DNA of 64,000 bases from Mucilaginibacter roseus (GTDB lineage: Bacteria > Bacteroidota > Bacteroidia > Sphingobacteriales > Sphingobacteriaceae): assembly GCF_021215455.1 (NCBI RefSeq), contig NZ_JAJPWV010000004.1, positions 310,001 to 374,000 on the forward strand, written 5' to 3'. The notes under the pieces are model-generated. The model searched no databases, had not been told where the DNA came from, and was given only the letters and a program-made list of their open reading frames with translations. Positions 7,923 through 17,817 of this stretch are shown in pieces (the first letter of the stretch is position 1; every line of letters begins with the position of its first letter). The translations under genes and the position numbers were made by a program.

Positions 7923-8756
7923 ATGCGTAACCTACTGATATTTATCACTAAGTATAGCGCATTTTTCCTGTTCCTGATATTTGAGGGTATCGCCCTGTTT
8001 ATTTTCGTCAATTACAATAACTTTCAGCGGGCTTCATTCATCAACACCAGCAACGAGGTTACGGGCAACCTGTACCGCAACATCAGCAACGTGAACGATT
8101 ATTTGAAGCTAAAAGAGATAAATGATAGCCTTGCCCGGCAAAATGCGTTGCTACGCAACCAGTTGATGTCATCATTATATGTTGATACCGCCGGCCGCAA
8201 AAAGATAAACGATACGGTTTACAAGCAACAATATACCTACATTGAGGCACGCGTTATTAACAACTCGGTAAACAAACGCATGAACTACATCACCATAAAT
8301 AAAGGCAGCCTTAATGGCATTGCCAAAGGTATGGGCGTAATTGCCGATGGTGGCGTGGTAGGTATTGTAATGCAGGCGTCGCCGCACTTTTCGGTGATAC
8401 GTTCGCTTTTACATAAAGATACGCGCATCAGCGCCATGCTGGCCAAATCTAAAGAGGGAGGCTCGTTTATGTGGGCTGAAGACATGGATCCGCACAAGGG
8501 GTTGTTATATGATGTAGCCAACAGTGCTCAACCACATTTAGGGGATACGGTAGTCACCGATCAGCATTCGCTATTCCCTATTGGTATTCCGTTGGGTAGA
8601 GTTAGTAACCTGAAACCGAAAACAGGGGGTTTTTTCCTGAATATGGAAGTTAAACTCTCTGTGGACTTTAGTAAGCTGGAATACGTGTACGTTATCAACA
8701 ACAAATTTGCACAGGAACAGCAGGGATTGGAGGCCCTACAAAAAACTGATGAGTAG
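7923..8756 (+). CDS. mreC: rod shape-determining protein MreC
   Basis: Bitopic inner-membrane protein that scaffolds the elongasome in the periplasm. I chose ATG 7923, giving MRNLLIFITKYSAFFLFLIF and a transmembrane segment at once (about residues 5-27). The longer frame from 7848 would translate an intergenic repeat. A coiled-coil-like region (SNVNDYLKLKEINDSLARQN) follows. Then comes the MreC beta-domain with NKGSLNGIAKGMGVIADGGVVG and GRVSNLKPKTGGFF motifs. The length is about 277 residues. Its last codons overlap the mreD start. Confidence 0.95.
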   Translation: MRNLLIFITKYSAFFLFLIFEGIALFIFVNYNNFQRASFINTSNEVTGNLYRNISNVNDYLKLKEINDSLARQNALLRNQLMSSLYVDTAGRKKINDTVYKQQYTYIEARVINNSVNKRMNYITINKGSLNGIAKGMGVIADGGVVGIVMQASPHFSVIRSLLHKDTRISAMLAKSKEGGSFMWAEDMDPHKGLLYDVANSAQPHLGDTVVTDQHSLFPIGIPLGRVSNLKPKTGGFFLNMEVKLSVDFSKLEYVYVINNKFAQEQQGLEALQKTDE

Positions 8757-9264
8757 GGTATTATTCGCCAATTTTTTGCGCTTTATATTGCTGGTATTTA
8801 TACAGGCGTTTTTATTGAAGAATGTAACGGTTTACGATCTGTCTGTACCCTACCCGTACATCCTGTTTGTAATGCTGCTGCCGTTTGAAACGCCAAACAT
8901 CATACTTTTTCCGCTGGCCTTTTTGATGGGTTTAAGCATTGACGCTTTTTACGATACCCCGGGCCTGCATGCCGCCGCAACTGTACTAATTGCCTTTGTA
9001 CGCGTGCTGTTCATCAGCATAACCGTACAAAAAGATGGATTTGATAACGAGCCCGAACCTACGCTGAGCAGCATGGGTTTCAGGTGGTTTTTTACCTATT
9101 CATTAATAATTACACTGGTACATCATTTTTTGCTGTTCAACTTAGAAGTATTTCGCCTGTCGGAGATGGAATACACACTAACCCGCTTTTTAATGAGTTC
9201 TGTATTTACAGTATTTTTGATGTTGATTACGGGTTTATTATTTTTCAGGAAGAAAAGGGCGTAA
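8749..9264 (+). CDS. mreD: rod shape-determining protein MreD
   Basis: Polytopic inner-membrane protein of about 171 residues with roughly five hydrophobic segments, the usual MreD size and topology. I chose ATG 8749 (MSRVLFANFLRFILLVFIQA), which overlaps the mreC stop by 8 bp; a start at 8707 would extend deep into mreC. The first helix begins within a few residues and the motif YPYILFVMLLPFETPN follows. The next gene, pbp2, begins at the base after the mreD stop codon, so the genes are translationally coupled. Confidence 0.93.
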   Translation: MSRVLFANFLRFILLVFIQAFLLKNVTVYDLSVPYPYILFVMLLPFETPNIILFPLAFLMGLSIDAFYDTPGLHAAATVLIAFVRVLFISITVQKDGFDNEPEPTLSSMGFRWFFTYSLIITLVHHFLLFNLEVFRLSEMEYTLTRFLMSSVFTVFLMLITGLLFFRKKRA

Positions 9265-11259
9265 ATGAACAATAGTTTTTTTGAGCGCAGGTATGTTATA
9301 GCAGCAATATTTATAACCTTTATGGTTATACTGCTTGGCCGTTTATTTTATATTCAGCTTGTTGACGACCGCTACCTGTACTTTGCCAACAACAACGTAA
9401 TCCGAAAAAAAATACTTTTTCCCGCCCGTGGACCTATCCTCGACCGTAACGGCCACATATTGGTACAAAACGAACCGGTTTACGATTTAATGGTGATACC
9501 CAAGCAGGTAAAACCGTTTGATACGCTTGAGTTTTGTAAGCTGATAGGCATTGATATGGAAGGCTTTCATAAACGGTTTGACAAGGCAACAAAACATTCA
9601 AAATATCTGGCATCGACGTTTGAAAAACAGATGTCGGTTTCGTTGTACCGCTCATTACAGGAAAAACTATCTGACTTCCCCGGGTTTTACGGCCAGCTCC
9701 GCTCGGTACGCAGTTACCCTGATTCTGTAGCCGCGCAATTTTTGGGTTATACCGGCGAGGTGCGCGATAAGGATATTGAAAAATCAGGTGGCTATTACCG
9801 CTTGGGCGATTACATAGGTGTAACAGGTGTTGAAAAAGCTTACGAAGAGGTACTGCGGGGCCAGCGCGGTGTAGAAAACCAGATGGTCGACTCGCGCAAT
9901 GTGCCAAAAGGCAAATATGCTAACGGCGCCTATGATACCGCCGCCGTGGCCGGTGAAAGGCTTATATCATCGCTTGATATCAATATTCAGAAACTGGGCG
10001 AAAAGCTGATGCGCAACAAGGTAGGCAGTATAGTAGCCATTGAGCCATCAACCGGGGAGATACTGGCTTTTGTGAGCAGCCCTACATACGACCCGAACAT
10101 GATGGTAGGCCGCGAGCGCGGCAACAACATGGCGCGCATGTACCAGGATCCATACAATCCGCTACTTATACGGCCAATACAGGCTTACTATCCTCCTGGA
10201 TCGTCATTTAAACCTTTGGATGGGTTGATTGCCTTGCAGGAGGGCATGATAAATCCGCAAACTACTTTCTTTTGTCCGCATTATTACATGGCCGGTAACC
10301 ACCGGGTGGGTTGCGAACACTTTGACGGCGTTACGGATCTGCGTAAAGCTATCGCCATGTCATGCAATACTTATTTCTGTAATGTATTTGACAAGCTGAT
10401 TAGCCGTAATGGATCAAAACGCACCCGTCAAACGTTTATAGATTGGAAAGCCAAGGTGAATAAGTTCGGCTTCGGCGTTAAGCTTGATGTTGATTTGCCT
10501 AACGAAAAAAGAGGCAATGTACCGGCTCCTGAACGTTATGACAAGATATTTGGTGAGAACCGCTGGCGTTCAAGCTCCATTATATCACTGGCTATCGGGC
10601 AGGGCGAACTACTGGCTACTCCCCTGCAACTGGCAAACATTGAATGTACTATCGCTAACCGGGGCTTTTACTACCGCCCGCATCTTATTAAGGCCATAGG
10701 CGACAAGGACGTTATTAAAAAAGAATACACCGAACGCAATTACGTTGGTGTTGACGAGCAATACTTTGAGCCCGTTATAGATGGCATGCAACAGGTGGTT
10801 GACCATGGTACCGCTGCTGCCGCGCGTATACCGGGCATTATTATGTGCGGTAAAACCGGTACCGTACAAAACCCGCATGGTAAAAATCACTCTATATTTG
10901 TGGCCTTCGCGCCAAGAGATACACCAAAGATAGCTATTGCGGTGGTGGTTGAAAATGCAGGTTACGGATCATCATGGGCGGCGCCTATTGCCAGTTACAT
11001 GGTTGAGCAATATTTGCGTGATACCATTACCAAGCCCAAAGCCCAGGTTGAATATATTGTAAACGCCAACCTGTTGCCGCCACCAAAAGGAAGTAAGATA
11101 AAAGAGGCCAAGCCTGCAAAGGCTGACACCCTTAAGAAAGGCAAAGCCGACAGCGCCGATAAACCACAACCGGTTTTAAAGGCAGCTAAGCGTAAAGCAA
11201 AGAAACCTGCGCCTGCCGTTTATTACGCCAATCAAGCGATAAGGAGAGAAGATGAGTAG
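9265..11259 (+). CDS. mrdA: penicillin-binding protein 2 (elongation transpeptidase)
   Basis: Class B PBP that cross-links peptidoglycan during side-wall growth, with RodA as glycosyltransferase partner. An N-terminal transmembrane helix (about 8-28) precedes the dimerisation domain with the motif RGPILDRNG. The transpeptidase domain has the active-site SSFK tetrad at residues 313-316 (PPGSSFKPLDG), SCNTYF as the SxN motif, and KTGT near 530 (CGKTGTVQNPHG). The 664-residue length includes a basic, Lys/Ala/Pro-rich C-terminal tail after about residue 610. Overlaps rodA by 8 bp. Confidence 0.97.
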   Translation: MNNSFFERRYVIAAIFITFMVILLGRLFYIQLVDDRYLYFANNNVIRKKILFPARGPILDRNGHILVQNEPVYDLMVIPKQVKPFDTLEFCKLIGIDMEGFHKRFDKATKHSKYLASTFEKQMSVSLYRSLQEKLSDFPGFYGQLRSVRSYPDSVAAQFLGYTGEVRDKDIEKSGGYYRLGDYIGVTGVEKAYEEVLRGQRGVENQMVDSRNVPKGKYANGAYDTAAVAGERLISSLDINIQKLGEKLMRNKVGSIVAIEPSTGEILAFVSSPTYDPNMMVGRERGNNMARMYQDPYNPLLIRPIQAYYPPGSSFKPLDGLIALQEGMINPQTTFFCPHYYMAGNHRVGCEHFDGVTDLRKAIAMSCNTYFCNVFDKLISRNGSKRTRQTFIDWKAKVNKFGFGVKLDVDLPNEKRGNVPAPERYDKIFGENRWRSSSIISLAIGQGELLATPLQLANIECTIANRGFYYRPHLIKAIGDKDVIKKEYTERNYVGVDEQYFEPVIDGMQQVVDHGTAAAARIPGIIMCGKTGTVQNPHGKNHSIFVAFAPRDTPKIAIAVVVENAGYGSSWAAPIASYMVEQYLRDTITKPKAQVEYIVNANLLPPPKGSKIKEAKPAKADTLKKGKADSADKPQPVLKAAKRKAKKPAPAVYYANQAIRREDE

Positions 11260-12520
11260 CAACGAGCGTGGCTTTTTCCGCAACATTGATTGGGTTACTA
11301 TACTAATCTATTTATGCCTGTGCACCATCGGCTGGTTTAATATACATGCAGCTGTTTATGACGAAGAGCACCGTAGCATGGTTGACCTGACTACCAATTA
11401 TGGCAAGCAATTTATCTTCATCATAGTATCACTGGTAATGGCCATGATCATTCTGTTGCTTGATTACCGCTTTTTTAGCGCGCTGGCACCGCCTATATAT
11501 ATCGTTACGGTATTGCTGCTCATCCTTGTATTGGTTATAGGCCGTAATGTTGGCGGCAACCAGGCCTGGATTCCGCTTGGCGGCGGCTTCAGGCTACAGC
11601 CATCGGAGTTCGCCAAACTGGCTACAGTACTATTGTTAGCCAAATACCTAAGCGGCACTAACATCAAGATAACTGATACCGAGTCCTTTTTTATCACTGC
11701 CGGCATCATTGTGCTCCCCATGGCGTTGATTATGCTGCAGCCGGATACCGGTTCAACACTGGTATTTTGCTCATTGATATTCGTTTTGTATCGCGAAGGA
11801 TTATCGCCGTATTTTTTAATTATCATCGCTTTAACGGCAGCGCTGTTTATATTGTCGCTCCTGGTAAATCAATGGTTAATGGTAGCCGGCATTGCAGTAA
11901 TTGGTGCTTTATTGGTATTTTTCAACCTGCGAAACCGTAAATTTATTTTCGGATTACTGGTATGGATAGTAGGCTCGTTAGGTTTTGTGCTGGCTGTAAA
12001 ACCGCTTTACACCAATGTATTGCAGGATCACCAGCGCGCCCGTATTGATGAGTTGCTGGGTATAACCTTTGATCCACGCGGAGCAGGGTATAACGTTAAT
12101 CAATCTAAAATTGCCATTGGTTCGGGTCAGCTATGGGGTAAGGGCTATCTGAAGGGCACACAAACTAAATACTCTTTCGTACCCGAGCAAAGTACCGATT
12201 TCATCTTTTGCACCGTTGGCGAGGAATGGGGCTTTGTGGGCTCAATAATTGTAATCGGACTATACCTTTTCCTGCTGCTACGGGTTATCCATATTGCCGA
12301 GCGGCAGCACATGGCATTCTCCCGTATATATGGCTACGGCGTGGCATCGATCATATTCTTCCACGTCATTATTAATATCGCCATGACTATTGGCTTAATG
12401 CCCGTTATCGGCATCCCCCTACCCTTCATCAGTTATGGTGGGTCGTCCTTAATCAGCTTTACAGCCCTGCTTTTTATATTGCTTAAGCTGGATTCTAATA
12501 GAACTGGGTATACTTATTAA
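11252..12520 (+). CDS. rodA: rod shape-determining protein RodA (SEDS glycosyltransferase)
   Basis: SEDS-family peptidoglycan polymerase with about ten transmembrane segments in 422 residues. Family motifs are GGFRLQPSEFAKLA, LQPDTGSTLVF and, near the C-terminus, GLMPVIGIPLPFISYGGSS. It works with Pbp2, encoded immediately upstream with an 8-bp overlap. This is the last gene of the mre cluster; the next genes are on the minus strand. It is slightly longer than E. coli RodA (370 residues) because of extra hydrophobic sequence in the middle (about residues 190-250), which is usual in Bacteroidetes. Confidence 0.97.
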   Translation: MSSNERGFFRNIDWVTILIYLCLCTIGWFNIHAAVYDEEHRSMVDLTTNYGKQFIFIIVSLVMAMIILLLDYRFFSALAPPIYIVTVLLLILVLVIGRNVGGNQAWIPLGGGFRLQPSEFAKLATVLLLAKYLSGTNIKITDTESFFITAGIIVLPMALIMLQPDTGSTLVFCSLIFVLYREGLSPYFLIIIALTAALFILSLLVNQWLMVAGIAVIGALLVFFNLRNRKFIFGLLVWIVGSLGFVLAVKPLYTNVLQDHQRARIDELLGITFDPRGAGYNVNQSKIAIGSGQLWGKGYLKGTQTKYSFVPEQSTDFIFCTVGEEWGFVGSIIVIGLYLFLLLRVIHIAERQHMAFSRIYGYGVASIIFFHVIINIAMTIGLMPVIGIPLPFISYGGSSLISFTALLFILLKLDSNRTGYTY

Positions 12521-12639
12521 ACAAGTCAGATAGATGTGACCCCGCTGAGGCTCGAATTCTGACAAAACAAGTCTTAAAATAAAAATCAATACGCTTGATC
12601 TTAAATGTTATTTATTTGCCTTGTCAAAAAGTTATTCAA

Positions 12640-13023
12640 TTACTTCAAGCTATAAATATCATCAATCTTAGTATAATCCTTACGGCTGATGGAATATAAT
12701 ATGGTTCCGCTCTCAGCCAGGATAATCCCGATACTTTCATTACCTGCCACCGGGAAGTGAACGCGGTAACCACGGCCGTCGCCAAGCTTTATGCCATAGG
12801 TTTTAACACCGTTCTTTATACTCACAGAATTTTGGGTATAATCGTAGGTCTTACCTTTCTGTGTACTGTCTTTAATGGTGAATTTTTTGGCTTCAAAAGT
12901 GATCTTTACCTTTTCGCCGCTTGGTGTCATACCCTTCCATTCGCCACGGTAGGCATCTGAGCCGCTGCAACTCATAAGGAAAATAGCGATCAATCCAAAA
13001 AGGAATAGCGTGATTTTTTTCAT
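12640..13023 (-). CDS. small lipoprotein of unknown function
   Basis: 127 residues with a lipoprotein signal peptide (MKKITLFLFGLIAIFLMSCS; lipid-modified Cys19). The mature part is a probable small beta structure with the phrase YRGEWKGMTPSGEKVKITFE, resembling the starts of lipocalin-like stress or sensor lipoproteins. The family is not identified. It converges with rodA and is followed on its own strand by a 119-bp spacer without a strong terminator. It lies just downstream of the large acidic protein gene on the same strand and may share its transcript (29-bp gap). Confidence 0.7.
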   Translation of the reverse strand: MKKITLFLFGLIAIFLMSCSGSDAYRGEWKGMTPSGEKVKITFEAKKFTIKDSTQKGKTYDYTQNSVSIKNGVKTYGIKLGDGRGYRVHFPVAGNESIGIILAESGTILYSISRKDYTKIDDIYSLK

Positions 13024-13052
13024 TTTTTTAAGTGTAAGGTTTAGTTTGTTGT

Positions 13053-14225
13053 TTACGCGTACCGCCTTTTTAGCAAGGCATAAAATTTTTCGGCGGTAGC
13101 GGGTTTATTTTGCCAGTTATTTTTGGTTACATAGTTGGCTGTTAAAAAGCGCTCCGCCTCGGCAAAGCTGGTAAAGCGGTTAAGTATATCAATAGCCTCG
13201 CTATAGGCCAGGCTGTAGCCATTAAACAGGTCCTGCACATAAAGCAATTTGTCGTTCAGCGTAATAGCTGATTTAAGATCGCTGATTGGCGGTGCGGACG
13301 GCGTACCCTTGTCTGCCATCTGTACTGATATACGCTGGTTTATGGTAAACACCTGCTCGTCCTTTTTATCATCAACGGCTATAGTTTGCGCGATGACTAC
13401 CGGTGGCAATTCTTCTTTAGCAGTTTTTACAGGCGCCAGTTCTACAGTAACAGGTTCAGCAGGTGGCTCAGCTAGATAAACAGGTTCTTTAGGTTCAGCG
13501 GCCGGCTCTTCTGCTTCCACTTTAATCACCTCGTCTTCCTCGAACAGTTCAGGCTCTTCAATCGGCTGCTCTTCATCTTCCCAGCCATCGGCATCATCAA
13601 TCACCAGCTCGTGGCGTATGGTACCGTCTGCATCAATTGTCGTATGGTCGTTTGGTTGAGTGCTTTCCTCATCCTCGGTATATTCAATTGCTTTCGGCGT
13701 ATCCTTCAGTTCGTTAGTTACAACCGGGCGCAGTTGCTGCACTACAGGCTCAAAAAACTTTTGCTCGTGCACTTCTGCCGGTTTTTCAACTAACGGCTGT
13801 TCAAAAACAGGCTGAACAGGTTCTGGCTTTTCTTCAGTAACCGGCTCAACTACCTCGTCTGTTTCCTCGTTAGCTGTTTCTGTAGCTGATGGCTCGGGCG
13901 TTAAATTTGTTTCTATCTTTTCTTCTTCCTGCCGCGCCGGTGTATTATAATTGGTAAAATCAGGGGCTGGTACTTCAACCAAATGCTCAACCCTCACCTT
14001 AACAGGTTCAGGTTGCGGTAACGCCGGGTTGTGCGTTATAGTGGCTGCCTGTGCATTTATTTTTCGGAGTATGTCGGCATGATCCATTAAAAAGTGGGCG
14101 TTGGCCACAAACAGTTCCAGTTCAAGCTCATTAAGTTGCGAAGTATCTTTTTTCAGGTAATCGTATTGTTCAGTAAGTTCATTTAATATAGCGCCTATCT
14201 TGTTAAATACATCCTGTTGCTTCAT
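13053..14225 (-). CDS. acidic Pro/Glu-rich protein with conserved ends, function unknown
   Basis: 390-residue protein with three parts. A helical N-terminus (about 1-65, MKQQDVFNKIGAILNELTEQ) is followed by a long low-complexity region (about 70-300) rich in Glu, Pro, Val and Ala that is likely disordered. A helical C-terminus (about 305-390) contains ISDLKSAITLNDKLLYVQDL and FNGYSLAYSEAIDILNRFTS. There is no signal peptide, so it is cytoplasmic. Similar proteins next to tdk are common in Sphingobacteriaceae, but I know no function. It is divergent from tdk with a 74-bp gap. Confidence 0.8.
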   Translation of the reverse strand: MKQQDVFNKIGAILNELTEQYDYLKKDTSQLNELELELFVANAHFLMDHADILRKINAQAATITHNPALPQPEPVKVRVEHLVEVPAPDFTNYNTPARQEEEKIETNLTPEPSATETANEETDEVVEPVTEEKPEPVQPVFEQPLVEKPAEVHEQKFFEPVVQQLRPVVTNELKDTPKAIEYTEDEESTQPNDHTTIDADGTIRHELVIDDADGWEDEEQPIEEPELFEEDEVIKVEAEEPAAEPKEPVYLAEPPAEPVTVELAPVKTAKEELPPVVIAQTIAVDDKKDEQVFTINQRISVQMADKGTPSAPPISDLKSAITLNDKLLYVQDLFNGYSLAYSEAIDILNRFTSFAEAERFLTANYVTKNNWQNKPATAEKFYALLKRRYA

Positions 14226-14299
14226 AGCTTGTTATAATATTATCTATCAAAAATAACATTAAATACTGATATTAGTTTCCGAATTAACTGTCAAAAAGC

Positions 14300-14869
14300 G
14301 TGTTTAACGAGGAAATTTTCAAGCGGAATAACGAAAAAGGTGGAAGTATTGAGGTAATTTGCGGGTCAATGTTTTCGGGTAAAACCGAGGAGCTGATGCG
14401 CCGTTTAAACCGCGCACGTATTGCCAAACTAAGCGTGCAGATATTTAAACCTAAAACGGATACCCGCTATGATGAGAACGCCGTAGTATCGCACAACATG
14501 CAGAGTTTCCCTTGTGTCTCTATCGATAACTCAGCATCTATACTGCTATTTTACAACAATGAGCAGGTGGTGGCTATTGACGAGGCTCAGTTTTTTGATG
14601 CCGACCTGGTTGAGGTTTGCAATACTTTAGCCAACCGCGGCGTAAGGGTAATTGTGGCCGGGTTAGATATGGATTTTAAAGGCAGGCCCTTTGGCCCTAT
14701 CCCTTCACTTATGGCAGTGGCCGAATCGGTTACCAAGCTACACGCCGTTTGCGTAAAATGTGGTAGCCCGGCATCATTCTCGTACAGGCTGGCTCCAAAC
14801 GAAGAAAAAATAATGCTGGGCGAAACCGACCACTACGAGCCACGCTGCCGCAATTGCTATTTTAGCTAA
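14300..14869 (+). CDS. tdk: thymidine kinase
   Basis: Salvage enzyme phosphorylating thymidine with ATP (type II, TK1-like). P-loop GSMFSGKT at residues 22-29, the Mg/ATP motif AIDEAQFFD near 95, and a zinc-ribbon pair CVKCG near 155 and CRNC near 185. The 189-residue length is normal. The start is a GTG at 14300; no ATG lies between it and the P-loop that would keep the N-terminal strand. Confidence 0.96.
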   Translation: MFNEEIFKRNNEKGGSIEVICGSMFSGKTEELMRRLNRARIAKLSVQIFKPKTDTRYDENAVVSHNMQSFPCVSIDNSASILLFYNNEQVVAIDEAQFFDADLVEVCNTLANRGVRVIVAGLDMDFKGRPFGPIPSLMAVAESVTKLHAVCVKCGSPASFSYRLAPNEEKIMLGETDHYEPRCRNCYFS

Positions 14870-14991
14870 ACGCGGTTTTTTTATGCCGTTACCTCAAACA
14901 AAAAGCCCTGCATCAATTGTTATAAGCAGTAATTAACAATGGCAGGCTACGTGAGTCTGCCAATTAATTGAGGTATTTACTGCTCTAAACC

Positions 14992-15360
14992 ATGGCTAAA
15001 AAGGTATTTGTGATTGAGGATGACCGCGATATTCGCGAGACTATTGTTTATGTACTTGAAGAAGAAGGCTTCGAGGTACGTTCGTCTGAAAGTTCAAAAC
15101 TACTGAAATCAGTAGATACCGAAAAGCCGGACATCATCCTGCTTGATAACTGGCTTACTGAGTGGAAGAGCGATGCCAACGGACAGCAGCTTAGTAAAGA
15201 GCTTAAGAGCAACCCTGCAACAAGCCACATACCCGTAATCATCATATCGGCAGTGAGTAATGTTAAAGAAATTGCCGAGGCCGGATTGGCCGACGCCTTT
15301 TTGATGAAACCGTTTGATGTTAATGAACTGATCAGCCTGGTTAACAAATTTACCGCCTGA
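14992..15360 (+). CDS. single-domain response regulator
   Basis: 122 residues forming one receiver domain: acidic pair D10/D11 near the N-terminus (VIEDDRDIRE), phospho-acceptor Asp52 in IILLDNWL, Ser/Thr in VIIISAVS, and Lys in FLMKPFD. No output domain. It is followed 71 bp later by a histidine kinase in the same orientation, so the two probably form a signalling pair in which the regulator acts as a diffusible relay or by protein binding. Confidence 0.92.
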   Translation: MAKKVFVIEDDRDIRETIVYVLEEEGFEVRSSESSKLLKSVDTEKPDIILLDNWLTEWKSDANGQQLSKELKSNPATSHIPVIIISAVSNVKEIAEAGLADAFLMKPFDVNELISLVNKFTA

Positions 15361-15431
15361 TTAATTTGCTCAGTTTAACATGAAGCAAGCTGATCTATTT
15401 TTATATATTAGCCTAACAATCCCAATTACTA

Positions 15432-17813
15432 ATGAACAGCCAACAGCTGCTGGAAATACTCTGCTTATCAAGAAACGCTACAGCAATTTATACTACTGAA
15501 AATACGGTAATTGAGTTCGCTAACGACGCAATGATAAATTTTTGGGGTAAAGACCGCAGTGTTATCGGTAAAACACTTGCTGAGGCGGTACCGGAACTAC
15601 AAGGGCAGCCATTTTTAGATATCCTACGCAACGTTTGGCTTACAGGCACCACTTATACAGATAGTAATACTCCTGCCGAATTGCTTATTGACGGCAAGCT
15701 GGAAACGTTTTACTTTGACTTTGAATACCGTGCCATCAAACACCCATCGGGTGAAATGCATTGTATTTTACATACCGCTGTGGATGTAACCGAAGAAGTT
15801 TTACATCAGCAGCAAATGAGTGATGCCCAGCAACGTGAAAAGGACTTAACGGATGAACTGGCCGCTATAAATGAAGAACTTTCCGCATCTAACGAGGAAT
15901 TGCTGGCTACTAACGAGGAGCTGAAGGAATCATACGATAACCTGCAGCTGCTTAACCAGTCGCTTGCTGAAAACGAAGCCTGGTTTAGGGGCATGGTGCA
16001 ACAGGCGCCGGTAGCCATCGCCGTACTTGATGGCCGCGACTTAATAATTGATACAGCCAACTCGTATATACTTGACATTTGGGGCAAGGATGCCAGTGTG
16101 ATTGACAAGCCATTGAGCGTAGCGCTGCCTGAACTCGAAGGACAACCTTTTTTACAACTGCTGGATGACGTATACACCACCGGCATACCTTTTTACGGCA
16201 GTGAAACCAAGGCATCATTAGTGCGTAATGGCAAGCTGGAGCACGCCTATTTTAACTTTGTATATCACCCGTTAAAAGATGGAAGCGGCAATACCATGAG
16301 CGTAATGGTGATTGCTACTGAAGTTACCGAGCAAATTAACGCACGCCGGGAAATTGAAAAAAGTGAGCACCGCCTTAACCGCATGGTAATGACCTCACCT
16401 ATCGGCATGACTATTTTGAAAGGCCGCGAACTCATCATCGAGATAGCTAACGAGAACATGCTTACCATCTGGAACCGGGATGTAGACCAGGTTACAGGTA
16501 AACGCCTGTTAGAAATATTCCCGGAGTTGATAGGCCAGCCATTCCCGGATATGTTGCAACGCGTATTTGATACAGGCCAGCCTTTCGGTATGGATGAAAC
16601 TACAGCCGATGTGGCGATGCCCGATGGATCCATTGTGAAATACCACCTTGATTTTAGCTATGACCCGCTATTCGATGCCGACGGCAACGTGGAAGCCATA
16701 TTAGCTACCGTTAATGATATTACAGATAGGGTTCACTCAAGGCGGCAAATACTGCACGAACAAGAGCGTGGCCGCATGGCAGCCGACGCCGCCCAACTGG
16801 GTACATTTGATATGGATTTGGTTAAGGGCACACTGGATTGGGATGAAAGATGCCGTACGTTGTTTGGCGTATCGCATAGTAACCCGGTTACTTACGAATA
16901 TGATTTTGTGATGGGCCTGCATCCGGATGACAGGGAAAGGGTTATCCAAGTGATCAACCTATCATTTAACAAAGCCGCAAGTGATGGTAATTACGATGTT
17001 GAATACCGCACCGTTGGCTTTGAGGATGGAAAGTTAAGATGGGTAAGCGCCAAAGGGAAGGTGTTTTTTGACGAGAATGACAAGCCGCAACGCTTTTTAG
17101 GTATTGTGCTTGACATTACCGATAAAAAAGAAGACGAACAGCGCAAAAACGACTTCATCGCCATGGTAAGTCACGAACTTAAAACTCCGCTCACATCGCT
17201 AAAGGCCTATACACAGGTGCTGCAAGCCAAGGCACTCAAAAACAATGATAACTTTACCGCCGCCGCGCTTGATAAATCGCTGTTGCAGGTAAATAAAATG
17301 AACACGCTTATAAAAGGTTTTCTTGATGTGGCCAGATTGGAGTCGGGCAAAATAAACCTTGATATTGAAGAATTTAACCTCAATAACCTGATTAAAGAAG
17401 CTATTGAGGAAGCAGAGATAACACTGGACTCACATAACATCGTATTAGAGGATGATTGCCCGGTAAATATTAACGCTGACCGTGAGAAGATCGGCCAGGT
17501 GCTTAATAACCTCATCAGCAACGCTACCAAATATTCTCCGCGGGGCAGCAACATTTTAATTACCTGTCAACATCAGCAAAGTAGCGTATTGGTTTCCGTT
17601 AAGGACGAAGGCATAGGCATTAAACCTGCGGATATGGAACGTCTGTTCGACCGCTTTTACCGGGTGAGCAGTCCGCACACTAAAACTATCGCGGGCTTTG
17701 GTATCGGCCTATACCTATGTTCGGAGATTTTACGCTACCATAAAGGCCGCATTTGGGTTGATAGCGAAATTAGCAAGGGCACTACCTTCAGTTTTGAGTT
17801 ACCGCTTACGTAA
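15432..17813 (+). CDS. multi-PAS sensor histidine kinase
   Basis: 793-residue kinase with no transmembrane segments visible, so probably cytoplasmic. Three similar PAS domains lie at about 10-130, 185-310 and 315-435. A fourth PAS_3-type fold lies at about 440-560 (TFDMDLVKGTLDWDE...GIVLDITDKK). A coiled coil (about 130-180, with repeats of NEELLATNEELKE) separates PAS1 and PAS2. The HisKA domain has the phospho-acceptor His581 in MVSHELKTPL, and the ATPase domain has NLISNATKYS, VKDEGIGI and FGIGLYLC. The PAS domains are internally repetitive (KTLAEAVPELQGQPFLDIL recurs three times in variants), which suggests duplication. Input signal unknown. Confidence 0.93.
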   Translation: MNSQQLLEILCLSRNATAIYTTENTVIEFANDAMINFWGKDRSVIGKTLAEAVPELQGQPFLDILRNVWLTGTTYTDSNTPAELLIDGKLETFYFDFEYRAIKHPSGEMHCILHTAVDVTEEVLHQQQMSDAQQREKDLTDELAAINEELSASNEELLATNEELKESYDNLQLLNQSLAENEAWFRGMVQQAPVAIAVLDGRDLIIDTANSYILDIWGKDASVIDKPLSVALPELEGQPFLQLLDDVYTTGIPFYGSETKASLVRNGKLEHAYFNFVYHPLKDGSGNTMSVMVIATEVTEQINARREIEKSEHRLNRMVMTSPIGMTILKGRELIIEIANENMLTIWNRDVDQVTGKRLLEIFPELIGQPFPDMLQRVFDTGQPFGMDETTADVAMPDGSIVKYHLDFSYDPLFDADGNVEAILATVNDITDRVHSRRQILHEQERGRMAADAAQLGTFDMDLVKGTLDWDERCRTLFGVSHSNPVTYEYDFVMGLHPDDRERVIQVINLSFNKAASDGNYDVEYRTVGFEDGKLRWVSAKGKVFFDENDKPQRFLGIVLDITDKKEDEQRKNDFIAMVSHELKTPLTSLKAYTQVLQAKALKNNDNFTAAALDKSLLQVNKMNTLIKGFLDVARLESGKINLDIEEFNLNNLIKEAIEEAEITLDSHNIVLEDDCPVNINADREKIGQVLNNLISNATKYSPRGSNILITCQHQQSSVLVSVKDEGIGIKPADMERLFDRFYRVSSPHTKTIAGFGIGLYLCSEILRYHKGRIWVDSEISKGTTFSFELPLT

Positions 17814-17817
17814 GTAC

